Source: Nymphaea colorata
Lineage: Eukaryota > Streptophyta > Magnoliopsida > Nymphaeales > Nymphaeaceae
Assembly: GCF_008831285.2 (NCBI RefSeq)
Contig: NC_045146.1
Coordinates: 2,260,001-2,320,000 of the forward strand
Length of the DNA: 60,000 bases
Direction of reading: 5' to 3'
Part shown: piece by piece, positions 48,861 to 60,000 of the stretch
How the letters are laid out: each line of letters begins with the position of its first letter
Numbering within the stretch: position 1 is the stretch's first letter
The notes under the pieces: generated by a model
The model's input: the letters and a program-made list of their open reading frames with translations, nothing else
What the model was told of the DNA's origin: nothing
Database searches by the model: none
Made by a program: the position numbers and the translations under genes

Positions 48861-49652
48861 CACAATTTTCATTACATGCTTGTCCCCTCTTGGGGGTCCC
48901 TCTATTTTGTTCACCACTGCTTCCACATTCATTAGATCTTCGTTTCCTTTCTCCCTTCCCCAATTCGGAGTCTCATCTCCAATTCCTACCTTTGCCTTTC
49001 TTTTCTTATGACAAACCAAAGTCCATCCATCCTACTCCTCCATTGATGGGCTTTTTCCCATCCCTAGTTTTTGTTGCCTTCCACCTTTTATTTCTAGAGA
49101 GTTCTATGATTTGTTGGGTGGCCGCCCTTGCCTCCTCCTAAGCTGACTCTCGCTATTTGGAGGCTGGTTATTACTTTCCCTCCCTACCAACACTCCTTTG
49201 TTAGTTTCCGCCAGGCTAGAAATGAAAAGCCAGGAGGAAAGTCTACACCATGTGTCCATTCCTTGTGCCATTGGCAACACTGATCTTGATAAACGAATTA
49301 GAAATCAGAGGTATTGGGCATGTACCTAGGGTGGCATGGTGGGATCCGGGAGGGGATGAGACTTCCAATCTTGACCTTCAAGATTTTTTTGTGGAGGTTT
49401 CTTCATGCCTAGGTCAGCCACAGTGTCATCGCTCTGTAGCGTCCTACACTAATCAATTTCTTTGGTCTAGATAGAGGCTTGGGGAGAGGTCGCCACCGGC
49501 TCCTTATGTTCCATGCCCGTGGCATGAAGCGTTCTGTGAGCTTGGATGTTGTCCCCCCATCCACTTTTGGTAGGGACTCTTTGTTTCACCCTTACCGATA
49601 CTTTATTCCAAGGAGACTGCTCAAGGTAGGCACTATCATTAGTATCCACCTT

Positions 49653-50582
49653 CTATCTATAGTTAGCAGCAAGATGAGTGAGAGCACCACATCCTACACA
49701 GTAGATGATCCGAGATTCATAAACAATTTCCTGTTTAATGACTCGCCCTTCCCCCAAGTCCAATTTGATCGATGGTCGTGGGTGGAACATCACAGGAACT
49801 TCAAGTTGAATCCTGGCAAAACCTAACTTCTCCCTCTTCGTTGTGCATTGGTCTGACGCCACAAAAACTCCATTGATGCTTTTGGCCATGGACTGATATG
49901 AATATTCATTTCAGAGATTAACGGGCAAGCGTGGCAGGTGACTCCAAAGTAAGATCATTTACTCCTCAGTGATTTTCATCTCCTGCCCTGGGGCTCATTG
50001 ACTAGCAATCAATGTTTGAGCCCCCAATTTCCATGCCCTTTTGGCCAGCATTGGGCGGATCTCTTCTTTGTTGTCCACCCTTATTAGGAAGCGACCATTC
50101 CCTATGACAAAAAACCTTGGCCTCCTAATCATTGTCCATTATTTTCATAGGACTTCGAAGACATAGCTATTCCAGACTAGGAAGAACCCCCCAAGAGGTC
50201 GGCCACAACTGCAATAACGGTAGGGAGCACTCATTCGCTGCATCGCCTCTTGAGAAAAACGCACACGAGGGTCTTCATCATCATTATGAATTTCCGCCTC
50301 TAGGATTCCTTGCATCATGGGTTCATCTAAGCTATCAACTATTTGGGCCCACGATGGTCCAGCTTCTGCGCTTGAGCTCAGTGGTCCTGTGTTTATTGAT
50401 CTGCCTCTAGCCAAACAGGCTAGGTCTATCTCAAACTCCATCTCCATCATCTCTTGCTGCAGTGGCCCTAAGATCTCTTGCCCATCTACATTCTGCGATT
50501 CCATAGCCATTTGGGCTTTCCTGTGATTCTCTCTAACTAATGCTGCTACACCGTCACCCAAAGGGTCTTCTGCTCCTGCCAT
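49653..50582 (-). pseudogene. LINE ORF1 (nucleic-acid-binding gag-like protein), broken
   Basis: An ATG at 50582-50580 opens MAGAEDPLGDGVAALVRENH, rich in Glu/Gln/Met, running to about 50145. A second piece (49653-49889) reads VPVMFHPRPSIKLDLGEGRV and IIYCVGCGALTHLAANYR, a DUF4283/zf-CCHC-like end with C..CG...H....Y where C is expected. The pieces are out of frame with each other. Confidence 0.7.
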
Positions 50583-50689
50583 GGCCACCAAGAAGACGGC
50601 GGCCCTCGCCGTGATGAAACCCTAGGCCCGATATTCAGGTTCATGCAATGGTGGAGACCAACGAGAAAAAACGGGTAATTAAAAATCTG

Positions 50690-51925
50690 TTACTAAACAC
50701 AAATATTTTTCATATCAAGTTGAGAGAGATTCCTCAATATTTTATAGAGGTAACCACAAGAATAGTCCTAATAGTGGTCATATGGGCAACTAGTGCAAAA
50801 GTATCTGAGTAATCTATTCCAAATTGTTGATTATATCTTTTTGCAACCAATCTGACCTTCTAACATTTTATTGATCCAACTGCTTTGACCTTGATTTTAA
50901 AAACCCACTTACAACACACAACATTTTTTTCCTGGAGAGAGCACCAAGTCCCATTCCTTCATATTTTCTAGAGCATTTAGTTCCTCACTCATAGCCAGTG
51001 GTCATTCCTCCTTAGATGCAGCATCCTGATAGGTCTTGGGCTCATCATAAGAGTGAATCAAAGTAAGACAAACACGGTCTTTAAAAGAAAAAAAAAAGTC
51101 ATAAGAAACAAAACGAGAAGGATTGTCTCCTTAAAACTATAGCGTACCTGAGTGGGTAAAGAAGTTGTGATACGCAAAGATGGAGAGGAATTGTCTTCCT
51201 TATACACAACCACGCATATTGCATCTACCCAATATACCTTTGAAACATTAGTAGCAAAAAGAAAAGGCCTTGTGATTTCAATTATGTGTCTGTTTTCTCT
51301 TTCAGCCACACCATTTTGTTCAAGAGTGTAAGAACAAGATTTTTGGTGTAGTATGTCTTTTCTTTGTAACATGTCTTTGAACATTTGACTAGTATATTTT
51401 CCTCTTGAATCAAAACGTAGGATTTTGTTTTTTGTTGAAAATTGAGTTTCAACCATAACATAAAATCTCTCAAATATATCAAGAACCCCATCTGGATAAA
51501 CTATATCAAATGGCTTTTCTGATTCAATCTTCCTATGACAAAAGGTAAGACATGGATCTTTGTCATTCTATCAATTTCACAATTCTTTACATTACCAGAT
51601 ACTACAACCTTAGATTCATCAAGAAGTTTCAAAATGTGCTTCAACCTAGAAGTCGAAACGTGTCCCAGTCTCGAGTGCCACAACATGGATTCATCATTCA
51701 CTAACACATAGGCTCTGCACTTTTCTCTCCTCAACTAGCTCACGTCTAGCTAGTCAAGGTAATATAAATTTCCCTTTTTATGGCCAACTCCAAATCCTCC
51801 TCCCTAACTGCAGATCTTGCACAACACAATCTATAAGAGAAAAGATAACAAAACAATTTTGTTTTGTAATTTGTCCAATAGAAATTAAATTCACACCAAC
51901 AGATGTGTTTAATCCATTTTGATGT
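50690..51925 (-). pseudogene. Copia B 5' half: pre-integrase, integrase, start of RT
   Basis: On the minus strand: NTSVGVNLISIGQITKQNC (about 51900), SMLWHSRLGHVSTSRLKHIL (51501-51734), then SRGKYTSQMFKDML and HQKSCSYTLEQNGVAERENR (51058-51456), then decayed RT start with LNALENMKEWDLV-like and CKWVFKIK-like text near 50900-50990, and NLSQLDMKNI near 50700. Frameshifts throughout. gag and the 5' LTR are not present. Confidence 0.8.
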
Positions 51926-52450
51926 TTTTTTTCCTAAAAATGCAAAAGAAGGGTGCTTTATTTTAATTTTTTTTACGTGAATATCATGTCTTTTTTTTTT
52001 TTTTTGAGAGTGGTATGATGATCATAGGATCCATAGATTTAAACAAATATTTATAATACCTTCCAAAACATTATGCATTCATGATTTATGTTGGGTCCTA
52101 ATAAAATTGTTCAAACGTCAAAAAGACATTACTGATATCCTATCAATACCTTCTAAAATATATAATTCATCTCATGTCTTAATAATACCTCCTAAAACAA
52201 CATAACCCCGAATGTTGGGCATTGCAGTAAACAAATATGCATTGAAAAAAAATAAAATAAGATAAAAATTTTACTTACTAAGTAAGAAGTTTATATTCTT
52301 CTCATCCAAAAAGAGCTATATACAATTTCATTAATACATATGCATATTAACAACACAAGAAACTACATTGTTAATTATTGAAAATGAGGAATGATGTAAA
52401 TAGGCATGAAAAATTAAAAAATATAATTGAGAGATTATTTGGCTAATAGT
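51926..52450. other. AT-rich spacer between copia B and copia C
   Basis: No gene seen. An AATACCTTC(C/T)AAAA-like word recurs loosely near 52057, 52144 and 52187. A poly-T run lies at about 51991-52005. Confidence 0.4.
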
Positions 52451-53617
52451 GTTATCTATGCCCAAAGTACTGAGGATGTATGAAATCAGTATTACTAATC
52501 GAATAGACCCCGAGTTACCAAATTCAATATCAAATTATCAATTGTAAACAATACCAAAGCATGCTTTGTTGCCAATGGTTAGACTAATGAGACTATCGCC
52601 CCAATCACCACATTTGTATTAGTGAGAAATGACATTTCAATTAGACGTCAACAATGCCTTTTTACACTGTGAATTAAATGAAGAAGAATATATGCAACTT
52701 CTTTCTAGAATGCTCAACAATGGGAAGATGGATTGCTGTGTCGACTACTCTATTTATGGATTAAAACAGTCAGTAATGCAATGTTGGGCATTGCAGTAAA
52801 AAGATCCAATATTGGTATATTTATTTATGTCATGGCAGAAATGTCTCATTGACATTCTTCATGATGCAGCGCACGTAAGAGCCAAACCATGGGACACTCT
52901 TACGAAGCTAGATGATGAGACTAGGGACATCCTAAGGTAACGTTTGGCAGCAAGGAATTGTGGAATCAGAAAGATGTTTTCAGAAACAAAATTCTGGAAA
53001 TAATGGAATGAAAATAAAATGCATGTTTCCAAAATGGCAGCTTGTTGGCTAGATTTGGATTTACATCCCTGGAAACAAGTTTCCATGTTTGTCAGACAAA
53101 TAACTTAAAAGATCTAAGCTCACATAGTAAAATTGTTGCAAAGCTTATATTTTTTACCATAGCTCAACCGAATATTATTCAACGTTGTTCACATATTAAG
53201 TGAGTTCATGAGGAATCCTCATAACGTGAAGTTTTGTTATCAGCATAAGGGTCCGTTCATTGAAAGAGTATAGTGGGTACTGCTTCGTGAAGTTCAATCA
53301 CTTGGCAAACCTCAGATCTTTTGCGGAAGAAAAATATCAGTTCATGGCGCGTCGACAACAAGCATGATCATCTGGTTGAAGATTGTCATGTTGCAACAAT
53401 CAAGCCGTCATGCGTATAGCAGCCAATCATGTGTTTCATGAAAAAACAAAACACATAGAAATAGATTATCATGATTTGAGTAAAGAGAAGTTGGGCGAGT
53501 TTCAAACACGGTTCGTTCCCTCATCATGTTGCTAACGTGTTCACTAATAAAGCATTGGGCGTTTCAACAATATTTACGCAGCCAGTTGGCTCTCGTCAGG
53601 GTCAACTTGAAGGGGAG
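52451..53617 (+). mobile_element. Ty1/copia retrotransposon C, heavily deleted
   Basis: On the plus strand: FQLDVNNAFLHCELNEEEYM near 52640 and DYSIYGLKQ near 52750 (reverse transcriptase core), then a stretch without clear homology, then SEFMRNPHNV-like text near 53200 and AANHVFHEKTKHIEIDYHDL near 53425-53480 (RNase H). It ends at the polypurine tract CTTGAAGGGGAG just before 53618. The catalytic YVDD region is missing, so a large internal deletion is likely. It runs opposite to copia A and B. Confidence 0.8.
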
Positions 53618-54710
53618 TGTTAGGCCTGTTTGGTAGGAGGGAAAGGGAGGGATTGAGCAATCCCTCATTTGTTTGGTTGGCTAATTGGAAATGAGGGAAA
53701 GGGGCAAAGCGTGTTTGGCTGCAAGAGGAGGGGAAGGAAAGGAAAGAAAAGGGAGGGATTGTATAGTGTAAATCTCTTCCCTCTCAATTGAGACGGATTG
53801 GAAAGGAAATGAAAGAAAGTTAAGTGGAAACGTTTTTTATTCCCACACTACCCCTCCTTTTTTTTCCTTTCTTTCTAAAATCCAGGTGCTATTTAGTCTT
53901 TCCTTTCATTTCAATTCCTTTCTATCCAAACAAGCTTTTTAATCAACTCTTTCCTTTCCATTCCATTCATTTCCCTTCTCTTTCTCTTCTCTTTCCTTTC
54001 TTTTCCCTCCCTTTCCATCCCTTCCTTTCCCTCCCTTTCCCTCCAACCAAACAAAGCGTTAAGGTTGAAGTTTATTAGTTCCTTATTTTCGGGATATGTT
54101 ATCTTTTAAGTAATAAGGAAAGAGAGGGAATTTACGATCAAGCAGCTCTCGAGATCCATAATTTGTGGAATGGTTTTTCGATGTATTTTCTTTCACGTAA
54201 TGTCTTTCATTGTATTCAATGATGTTGCACGATAATGAAGATTCATCATCGTCTTTGCTCTCGATGGAGAAGGAATGAAAGAAGAGGCTGGTGGGCAATA
54301 AGGACGACAAGGAAGAAGGCAAACAGTTAAACTGATTTAATGAGTTCAGCTGAAGGGTTATGAACGGCGAATGCACAAGTATCATTTCAGAAGATTTCAG
54401 TTTTCTTTTTATTTGCTTTATATTTAATTTTGCATATCAAATGTTTGTGAAAACGTCTCACTCTGTTTTCTACTAGTCATGTGTCTGTTAAGTGATCGAG
54501 GAAAACTCAAATTGCAAGATAAAAGAAGCTGAATCAGCTCAATGCATCGGAGAAGTTGCGGTGCATATGTGTGAGCAGATGAGGAAAGTATGGATATTTC
54601 TCTTATATACAATCCTTTAGTCGAGTGACGTAGATGTTAAGTTTGCTTACAGAGATTGATAGTAGAAATCTCGTGTTATCTTCTTTTACTTCCAAACGAT
54701 ATGATGAACA
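53618..54710 (+). repeat. 3' LTR of copia C, interrupted by a MITE
   Basis: Directly after the polypurine tract the LTR starts TGTTA and is cut by the MITE 53623-54058; LTR sequence resumes at 54059 with TTAAGGTTGAAG. The far end is not certain; about 54710 is a guess from a terminal ...GATGAACA and loss of LTR-like texture. No second LTR in the window. Confidence 0.45.
53623..54058. mobile_element. 436-bp Tourist-like MITE in the copia C LTR
   Basis: The left end is GGCCTGTTTGGTAGGAGGGA and the right end, reverse-complemented, CGCTTTGTTTGGTTGGAGGG; TTA flanks both sides (53620-53622 and 54059-54061). Both arms are long GGGAAAGGGAGGG / CCCTTTCCCTCC tracts, so the whole element can form an extended hairpin. 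No coding capacity; the open frame at 53824-54078 is a Pro/Phe/Leu artefact. Confidence 0.85.
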
Positions 54711-55124
54711 CTGTCAAAGAGAAGATAAAAAGAGTTTTTTATGATTTCTCACTCCAACTACATACATTGAAACGTCAGTTTAATACTAACACCGAGATTT
54801 GAAAAGCTAGACTCAGATTGGCTTCACACTCACGACACATAGAAAGTTTTAAATGAAAGGCGCTGCTATATTGGAACTTAACTAGTAAGAGTCTCAGAGC
54901 TTGCAAGTTGGAAGAGGAATGTAGTCTACACCCATACTTTCATCCACAATTTGGGCAGTTACATTCATGTTCTTTTATCTTGCAGGCCACTATAATAGTG
55001 AAGTTGAGCCCTTTCTCAGCTGTTGATATTATATTAGCTGTTTTAACTTCCACTTAAATGGTACTGAATTGCATGAAAGCAGTCATTTTTTACTTGTAAG
55101 TTCAATTTGTTCAAGTATATGGTA
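54711..55124. other. Spacer without a supportable gene
   Basis: No feature seen beyond AT-rich sequence. Confidence 0.4.
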
Positions 55125-55273
55125 CCATTTGGTATTAGGAACTATATACGAGTGTTTTACAAAACCTACGCGAAAACTCTAGTAGAACACTCCTTCCAAG
55201 TGTTGCATGAATCTACCTTAATTTTGGGGCAGATTTTTAAAATACTCACTCATTGTTCCTAATACCAAACAGT
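55125..55273. mobile_element. ~150-bp MITE
   Basis: The left end reads CCATTTGGTATTAGGAAC and the right end, reverse-complemented, AACTGTTTGGTATTAGGAAC, followed on both sides by GAGTGTTTT or GAGTATTTT-type subterminal sequence. The TIR core TTTGGTATTAGGAAC is identical. The target duplication is not clear. Confidence 0.65.
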
Positions 55274-56783
55274 TTCCACAGGTACTTAGTGATCTCTTTG
55301 TTGCTTTAGTAGTCTTTTATGCAGCTATAATGGACCTGTTGGCTGAATGTCAAAATTGGTGAATATAGCTGATCAGAAGAAGAAGCAACAGAAATGATGA
55401 CCGAGTGCATCCTCCTGGAAGCACTGAAGAGAGTGAAGATTCTCCTGCAAGTGCAAAAACGTCACAGTTTGGTGGGCATCTGCTTTGTGGTAGCATATGC
55501 TCAAGTGGGTTTCTTTCAATATTAAAAATAATAATAATTTGTATTATGTAATTTGTAGGGAAAGTCATTGCAATGACGGTCTTTTACGTGGCTAAAAGCC
55601 TTTATGTTTTGCTAAAGGCAGTTTCTATTTTCGCTACAAATACTGACCGGAAATTACAGTTTGTAGGCATACGTCGTTAATGATTGGATGGGCACTAATT
55701 TAAAAACTTCAAAAGTATATATATGTATAAACGAGTGCCCCTCTAACCAATTTTTCTGGTTCTGCCACTGGAAATGAGCGGTTCTATATGAAATTAAGGT
55801 CTCATCAAAAGTCATACGGGATGAGATATATACTCTCTTGGCGTATAACAACTTGATATATAACAAATATGTTATATGCCATAACCCAGAAAAGCATATA
55901 CAAACTCTAATATTGAAGTCCATGATTTTGATATGGCACTAATAGATTAATGTTTACTTACAGATCTAATTAGTGCACTTAATGAGTGAACATTCTATTA
56001 ACTAAAAAGTGAAAAATGCAAAAAGCAAAGATCAGCCAAAAGTACATACTATATTACCAATATGGCGATGAGGCAGATAAAATTCTTGTTTTCTCCGGTT
56101 CCAACCACATGTCCATGCGTTCTTTCAACAAGATTTTCCTTTTCTCACAAACTAGACAAGAGATGCAACGGCCAGTTTTGTGTTGCTTAAATATTAATCT
56201 TCAGTTGGAAATTTCGCCTCTACCGTCATTTCAACCATTAAATTGAAGAACCAGTCCAGCTTCTCTTTAACGGAGACTTCACAGAAAAGAGGGAGGTTCC
56301 GGCCTGCACTCATACAGTAAGATTTCCTCCAACTCACCTGAAAGCATATTCGTTTAAGCTTTCGCCAGTTCCGAATTCCTTCACAGAAGAAGAACCAAAG
56401 AAGGAACAGGATGTTAATTAAAAGTAACCAAAAAAAGAAAAAAAATAATGTTCTTTATTCATGAAGCCAACTACTTTCCCTGGCAAATCTAACTTTTGGA
56501 CTGAAAACAGTAAACGAAATAATGTTTTTCCAAGCTGCATTAATTCAATGAGAACAAAAGTTCGTGGCCTTAATTTTCCGTAGCAATCATGGGCCCTATG
56601 TATGAATGCATACGAGACAAAATTGCTTCATTAATTGCTTTTGTTGGACTAACGAGAAAATAACTTTAATTGGTGTAGTACGTCCTGTGTGTTACCATGT
56701 GGTAAGACACGAATCTAACCTCAATCCCAAAGTTTTCTTTCTTCAAACATGTACTTTGAAATCCTAATGATTTTATATTTAGG
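55274..56783. other. Spacer without a supportable gene
   Basis: No coding exon recognised on either strand. A short block at 56297-56340 resembles 16960-17015. Confidence 0.4.
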
Positions 56784-56945
56784 GCGAGCTCGGGCAAGCC
56801 AAGTTCAAGAATTGTTCAGCTTGAGTCGAGCTCGAGCTCAAATAGCAACTCCAATTCGAGCCTTAGATGATCAAGTTGGGAAAATGCTATGGCTTCGATG
56901 AGTTATAGTTGTTCGATCAGATCTGCTCGATTTGAATTGGATCAA
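56784..56945. repeat. TCGAGC-rich degenerate repeat
   Basis: GGGCGAGCTCGGGC, GAGTCGAGCTCGAGCTC and ATTCGAGCC words in about 160 bp, same texture as 15981-16245 and 59545-59911. Ends not visible. Confidence 0.5.
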
Positions 56946-59544
56946 ACTTAACCTTTTTTGTAAAATTTTAAAAAATTTCACTTGTCTTACATAAAAATTT
57001 TGAAAAATGATATTTCAACACAAGTTAATTATTTTAAAAACTTTAATTCGGTCCCCTTCATGAAATATTCTGGCTCGGCTCCTGCCCCTTCTCAATTCTA
57101 GCATGCATCGGTTTTTGTAAAGATTGAGCACCTTTGAAATTTGAACAAGTGACTAGCTACGACTGACTCCAGATATATAATATCAAAGATTCTTTTTACC
57201 TAGTTATGGCATTTCAAGGAAAATTTTATTAACATGTCCCAACTTAAGCCTTTTGAATCTATTAATAAAGATGTACATTCAATCATTTAATAAAGGTTTT
57301 TCCTTTAAATACTCGATAAATGAACTTCTTTATTCGATAAATATTAGAAAACACCCTTTCCCTAAATTTTAGTATTTTTAAAAGTCAAGGTTTTCCCGAA
57401 TTTCTCTTTTAAAATAACCTTCTTGATCTCACCAAAGTTTCTTTCTAAACTCCAACTTGCCAATTCACTTGCAATTCCAATGTGTTCCTTGTGTGATGTC
57501 ATGGAAAAAATTTTACCTTATTTTTAAATTGATAATGTCAATTAGTTTAATTACCGATTTCCTTGGGACTACTTATTCTATATTAACATTACATTGCTTG
57601 GAATGCATTGTTCCAATAAGATATTTCAATTCATTGTCTATATTTTATAGAAAATAATTTTCTTCCTACCAAAAGAACTAAACAGCTCACCATCCACAGA
57701 AGGAACTGACGTTGCTGTCGGATCAACTTTTACATATTATTTTCTTTTTAAGGAGGAAATGTAAATAGTCTGCTACAGGTGTTTCTTTTTTTAAAGTTTT
57801 CTGTCATTAAAAACTGTTTCAGAAAATATATTTACAATAACATTTACTAGTCATAATTTTTTGGCAATGAAATGTATTTTTTGCGACAATCTTTAACGAT
57901 GGATACAAAATAAATAAGAAAACTATCGGACCACAGAAATAGCTGGTTATTTTCAATTTTTCCTTTTTTTTTTATTACTTATTCTTTAGAAAGGAAATTA
58001 ATTTTTTTCCCTCCTGACTCATCTACGGATTCAGCAGCTTCACTAATTTGACTTTCATGTTGATGCCTACAATGTTTTAAATTTTCCAGCTGTCTCTTGT
58101 TACAATCATAGTAGCTTTGAGGCCGATTTCTAAGTTAAGTGGATATCACGGGAATGTTGACTCGAGAATCACCTTGAGTTAGCTTCCAGCCATTGAAGTC
58201 GAGGTTTGAGTAGGTAGAACTTGAATCGCTCTTGAACTCGCCCTTCACTCACCCGGAATCGTTGGATTCGATATTAAAATTTTAACATGAATTGAATAGA
58301 AACTTTCAATTTTTTTAGTATGTTAAGCTAAAAAAAATAGTTGTTATTTTAACCAGGTCAGGCCGGTCTCGTACTCGGGTTTAAGCATTGGATTGGATCC
58401 AGGCTCGAGTTTCGACCATCAAGTTCAGGCCTAATCCCAACGAGAGCAAGTGGGTACGAGCCACTTGTGGACCCGATGTCGCTGTTGGTCAGGGCCGCAC
58501 ACCAGCACCCGGCTCAGATAAGGATGGCAGGCGCTTGTGACCTTGTCAGAACGGGCAATGGTCCCATCTAAGAATCCTTGCTAATTTTTGAAAATTACCA
58601 ACTTTTACATATTTGTCCATTTTTTTATTTTTTAAATGGTTATTTAATATATTTTGAGCCCAGTCACTACTAATTCGGCCGAACCGGTGAATCGGAGCAG
58701 CCGTCTTGATTCGGTTGAGAAACCGATTTTTACAACGTCATGTCGAAACCTTAGCTGAAATTTTGACCTTGGATCCTAAACCCAATTTTCATTCCCTAAC
58801 TTTTATTTATTATTTATTTATAATTTTTTAAATTGATTTATTGGTTTCTCACTCCTTTTGTTTTTTAAAATATGCCTCATTTTCCAGGTTTTTTGTCAAG
58901 TTTGTTGTATTATACTCAACAAAACCTCATAGTTTGAAATGCGAAAACGATATTTGCAACTATTATTATGTGTGCACAGTTTACATTATACACTCAATGA
59001 CGCACTTAAATTTAACCTCACAAGATTTACTCGTCTGATTAAGATATTTTTGGGAAATTGTTGGAAATACAAAGGAAGGAAGAGATATGCGTATCGGTTA
59101 TTTTCATATCTGCGAGCTTTCTTGGTGCTTAGCGATAAGCCATTATTTAATTGGGGCATCTCCTTTATGAACTCTTTTTAATGGTTACAGTTAATTCACA
59201 TGGCCTCACGTGATCCCTCGGTTAGCCAACGGAGAACGGACTAGAAATTTTCATTTCAGGACAACTATTTTACCGGTAATTCTAGACAGGGTTCAATAGT
59301 TTTCCCATTTATCTATCATCAGTTGTCAGTGAAAAAAGGCATCAACTTTTATAATTTTCATAGTAATGTTTAAATACAGGCACGAAATCAGATTTTGTTG
59401 ACGATGGAAACAAGGCTTGACTGACCTTCCATTATTAAAGCGTATTCTTGTCGTCGTTTTAGCTAACATTTTATTTTTCGAGTGAACGAAGACTATGTTA
59501 AGTCAGTATTTTCATAATTTTTTACAAGACCATTTCGATTCAGC
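56946..59544. other. Spacer without a supportable gene
   Basis: AT-rich. A GGCC/CTCGGGTT-rich degenerate block (58345-58500) resembles 17285-17400, and GATTCGG/CCGAACCGG words occur at 58672-58735. Short open frames do not resemble proteins. Confidence 0.4.
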
Positions 59545-59911
59545 AGTTACGTACTCAGTTCGAGCTGGACAATTAAGGCTTGACAAATTCGTTTGAATAG
59601 AATTGATATTCATCGTTACCTTACCTGGTGAGCTTGAACTCGACTCGATTAAAGCTCAATGAACTCATTAATTCGTCTGATGAACTCGTTAATTCGTTTG
59701 AATGTATCGACTTGATTAAGACTCGACAAACTCGATTGTGGCTCGAACTCGACTCAGCAGTTACATGTTGATCTCGAACTCAACTCGATTATTTGAACGG
59801 GTCAACTCATGAACTCGATCTCGACTCGTTAATGACTCAGCTCGAACTCGTTCACGAGCCAAGCTTTAACGAGTCGAGCTTGAGTAACTCGACTCGTTGT
59901 TCACCCCTACT
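59545..59911. repeat. TCGAGC-family repeat, partly inverted relative to 15981-16245
   Basis: Carries AAATTCGTTTGAATAGAATT then GATATTCATCGTTA, the reverse complement of the unit at 16045-16080, followed by many CTCGA, ACTCG and AACTCG words, and ends TGTTCACCCCTACTT at 59897-59911. Non-coding. Confidence 0.65.
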
Positions 59912-60000
59912 TATCTCGCTCTTGAGGTGTTAACTACCTAGCAACATTAATGAGACATTTATCAGATCTTGATTAACGAGAGAGATTTCCAATCTCCTTA

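Larger units (their letters stand above)
44712..50685 (-). mobile_element. Near full-length L1-type LINE, decayed
   Basis: On the minus strand a GC-rich 5' region and ORF1 (50582 to about 49200) are followed by ORF2 with AP-type endonuclease (about 48860-48117), reverse transcriptase (48050-46440) and the C-terminal zf-RVT-like region (46173-44920). About 6 kb, close to full length for plant L1. The 3' end near 44712 shows TTGGTAATAAAGGTGGGGCG and no long poly(A). The element sits between two halves of a copia reverse transcriptase on the same strand. Many stops and shifts: immobile. Confidence 0.85.

Noticed and set aside
52930-53110. Possible MITE starting GTAACGTTTGGCAG inside copia C
   Set aside because: The right end (TTTGTCAGACAAAT) matches the left only weakly and no target duplication is visible.
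53824-54078. 84-codon Phe/Pro/Leu-rich frame
   Set aside because: Lies in the pyrimidine-rich arm of the MITE 53623-54058 and has no protein-like features.
57105-57160. tRNA-like B-box word (TTCAAATTTC context) on the minus strand
   Set aside because: No convincing A box at the right spacing and no tail, so not called a SINE or tRNA.
1-60000. CRISPR arrays, bacterial operons, riboswitches, ribosomal RNA
   Set aside because: None seen; spliced nuclear genes and plant retroelements show the window is eukaryotic, and no regularly spaced identical repeats of CRISPR type occur.

Overview
The window is nuclear DNA of a flowering plant. It holds four spliced plant genes with canonical GT-AG introns (some over 2 kb), Ty1/copia and L1-type retrotransposon remains, many small TIR transposons, and microsatellites. 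I cannot name the lineage. Exon models were built by hand from reading frame, splice sites, phase continuity and family resemblance.

Gene layout. (1) 1-4511 (+) is the 3' part of a DUF914/SLC35F-type membrane transporter whose 5' end lies outside the window. (2) 6237-13666 (-) is a complete 11-exon gene for an LCAT3-type phospholipase A1 of 449 aa, with a visible Ser/Asp/His triad; it converges on gene 1. (3) 25320-28813 (+) is a complete 9-exon double-AP2 transcription factor of the BABY BOOM/PLETHORA group, about 680 aa, including the family's 9-nt mini-exon. (4) 31352-37051 (-) is a complete 6-exon gene for mitochondrial cytochrome c oxidase subunit 5b, 192 aa, converging on gene 3. I see no functional link between these neighbours.

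Transposon regions. 13.9-24 kb, between the divergent LCAT3 and AP2 genes, is a graveyard of small elements. The most notable is a 1001-bp Harbinger/Tourist-like element (18117-19117, TTA target duplication) carrying, in reverse orientation, the first exon, intron and part of exon 2 of a CBSCBSPB-type CBS-domain gene. A related element (29733-30428) lies on the other side of the AP2 gene. 37.5-54.7 kb is a dense pile: a tRNA-derived SINE, a 115-bp-period tandem repeat, a non-autonomous CACTA element, a 5'-truncated copia (A), a second copia (B) split by a ~6-kb L1-type LINE, and a third copia (C, opposite strand) whose LTR is interrupted after four or five bases by a 436-bp MITE. All retroelement reading frames seen are broken. 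54.7-60 kb holds no gene I can support, only a MITE and degenerate TCGAGC-rich repeats.

The best candidates for a second look are the gene-capturing MITE, the GA-tract plus telobox arrangement upstream of the AP2 gene, and the nested insertions at 43-54 kb. I did not find a clearly new biochemical system.
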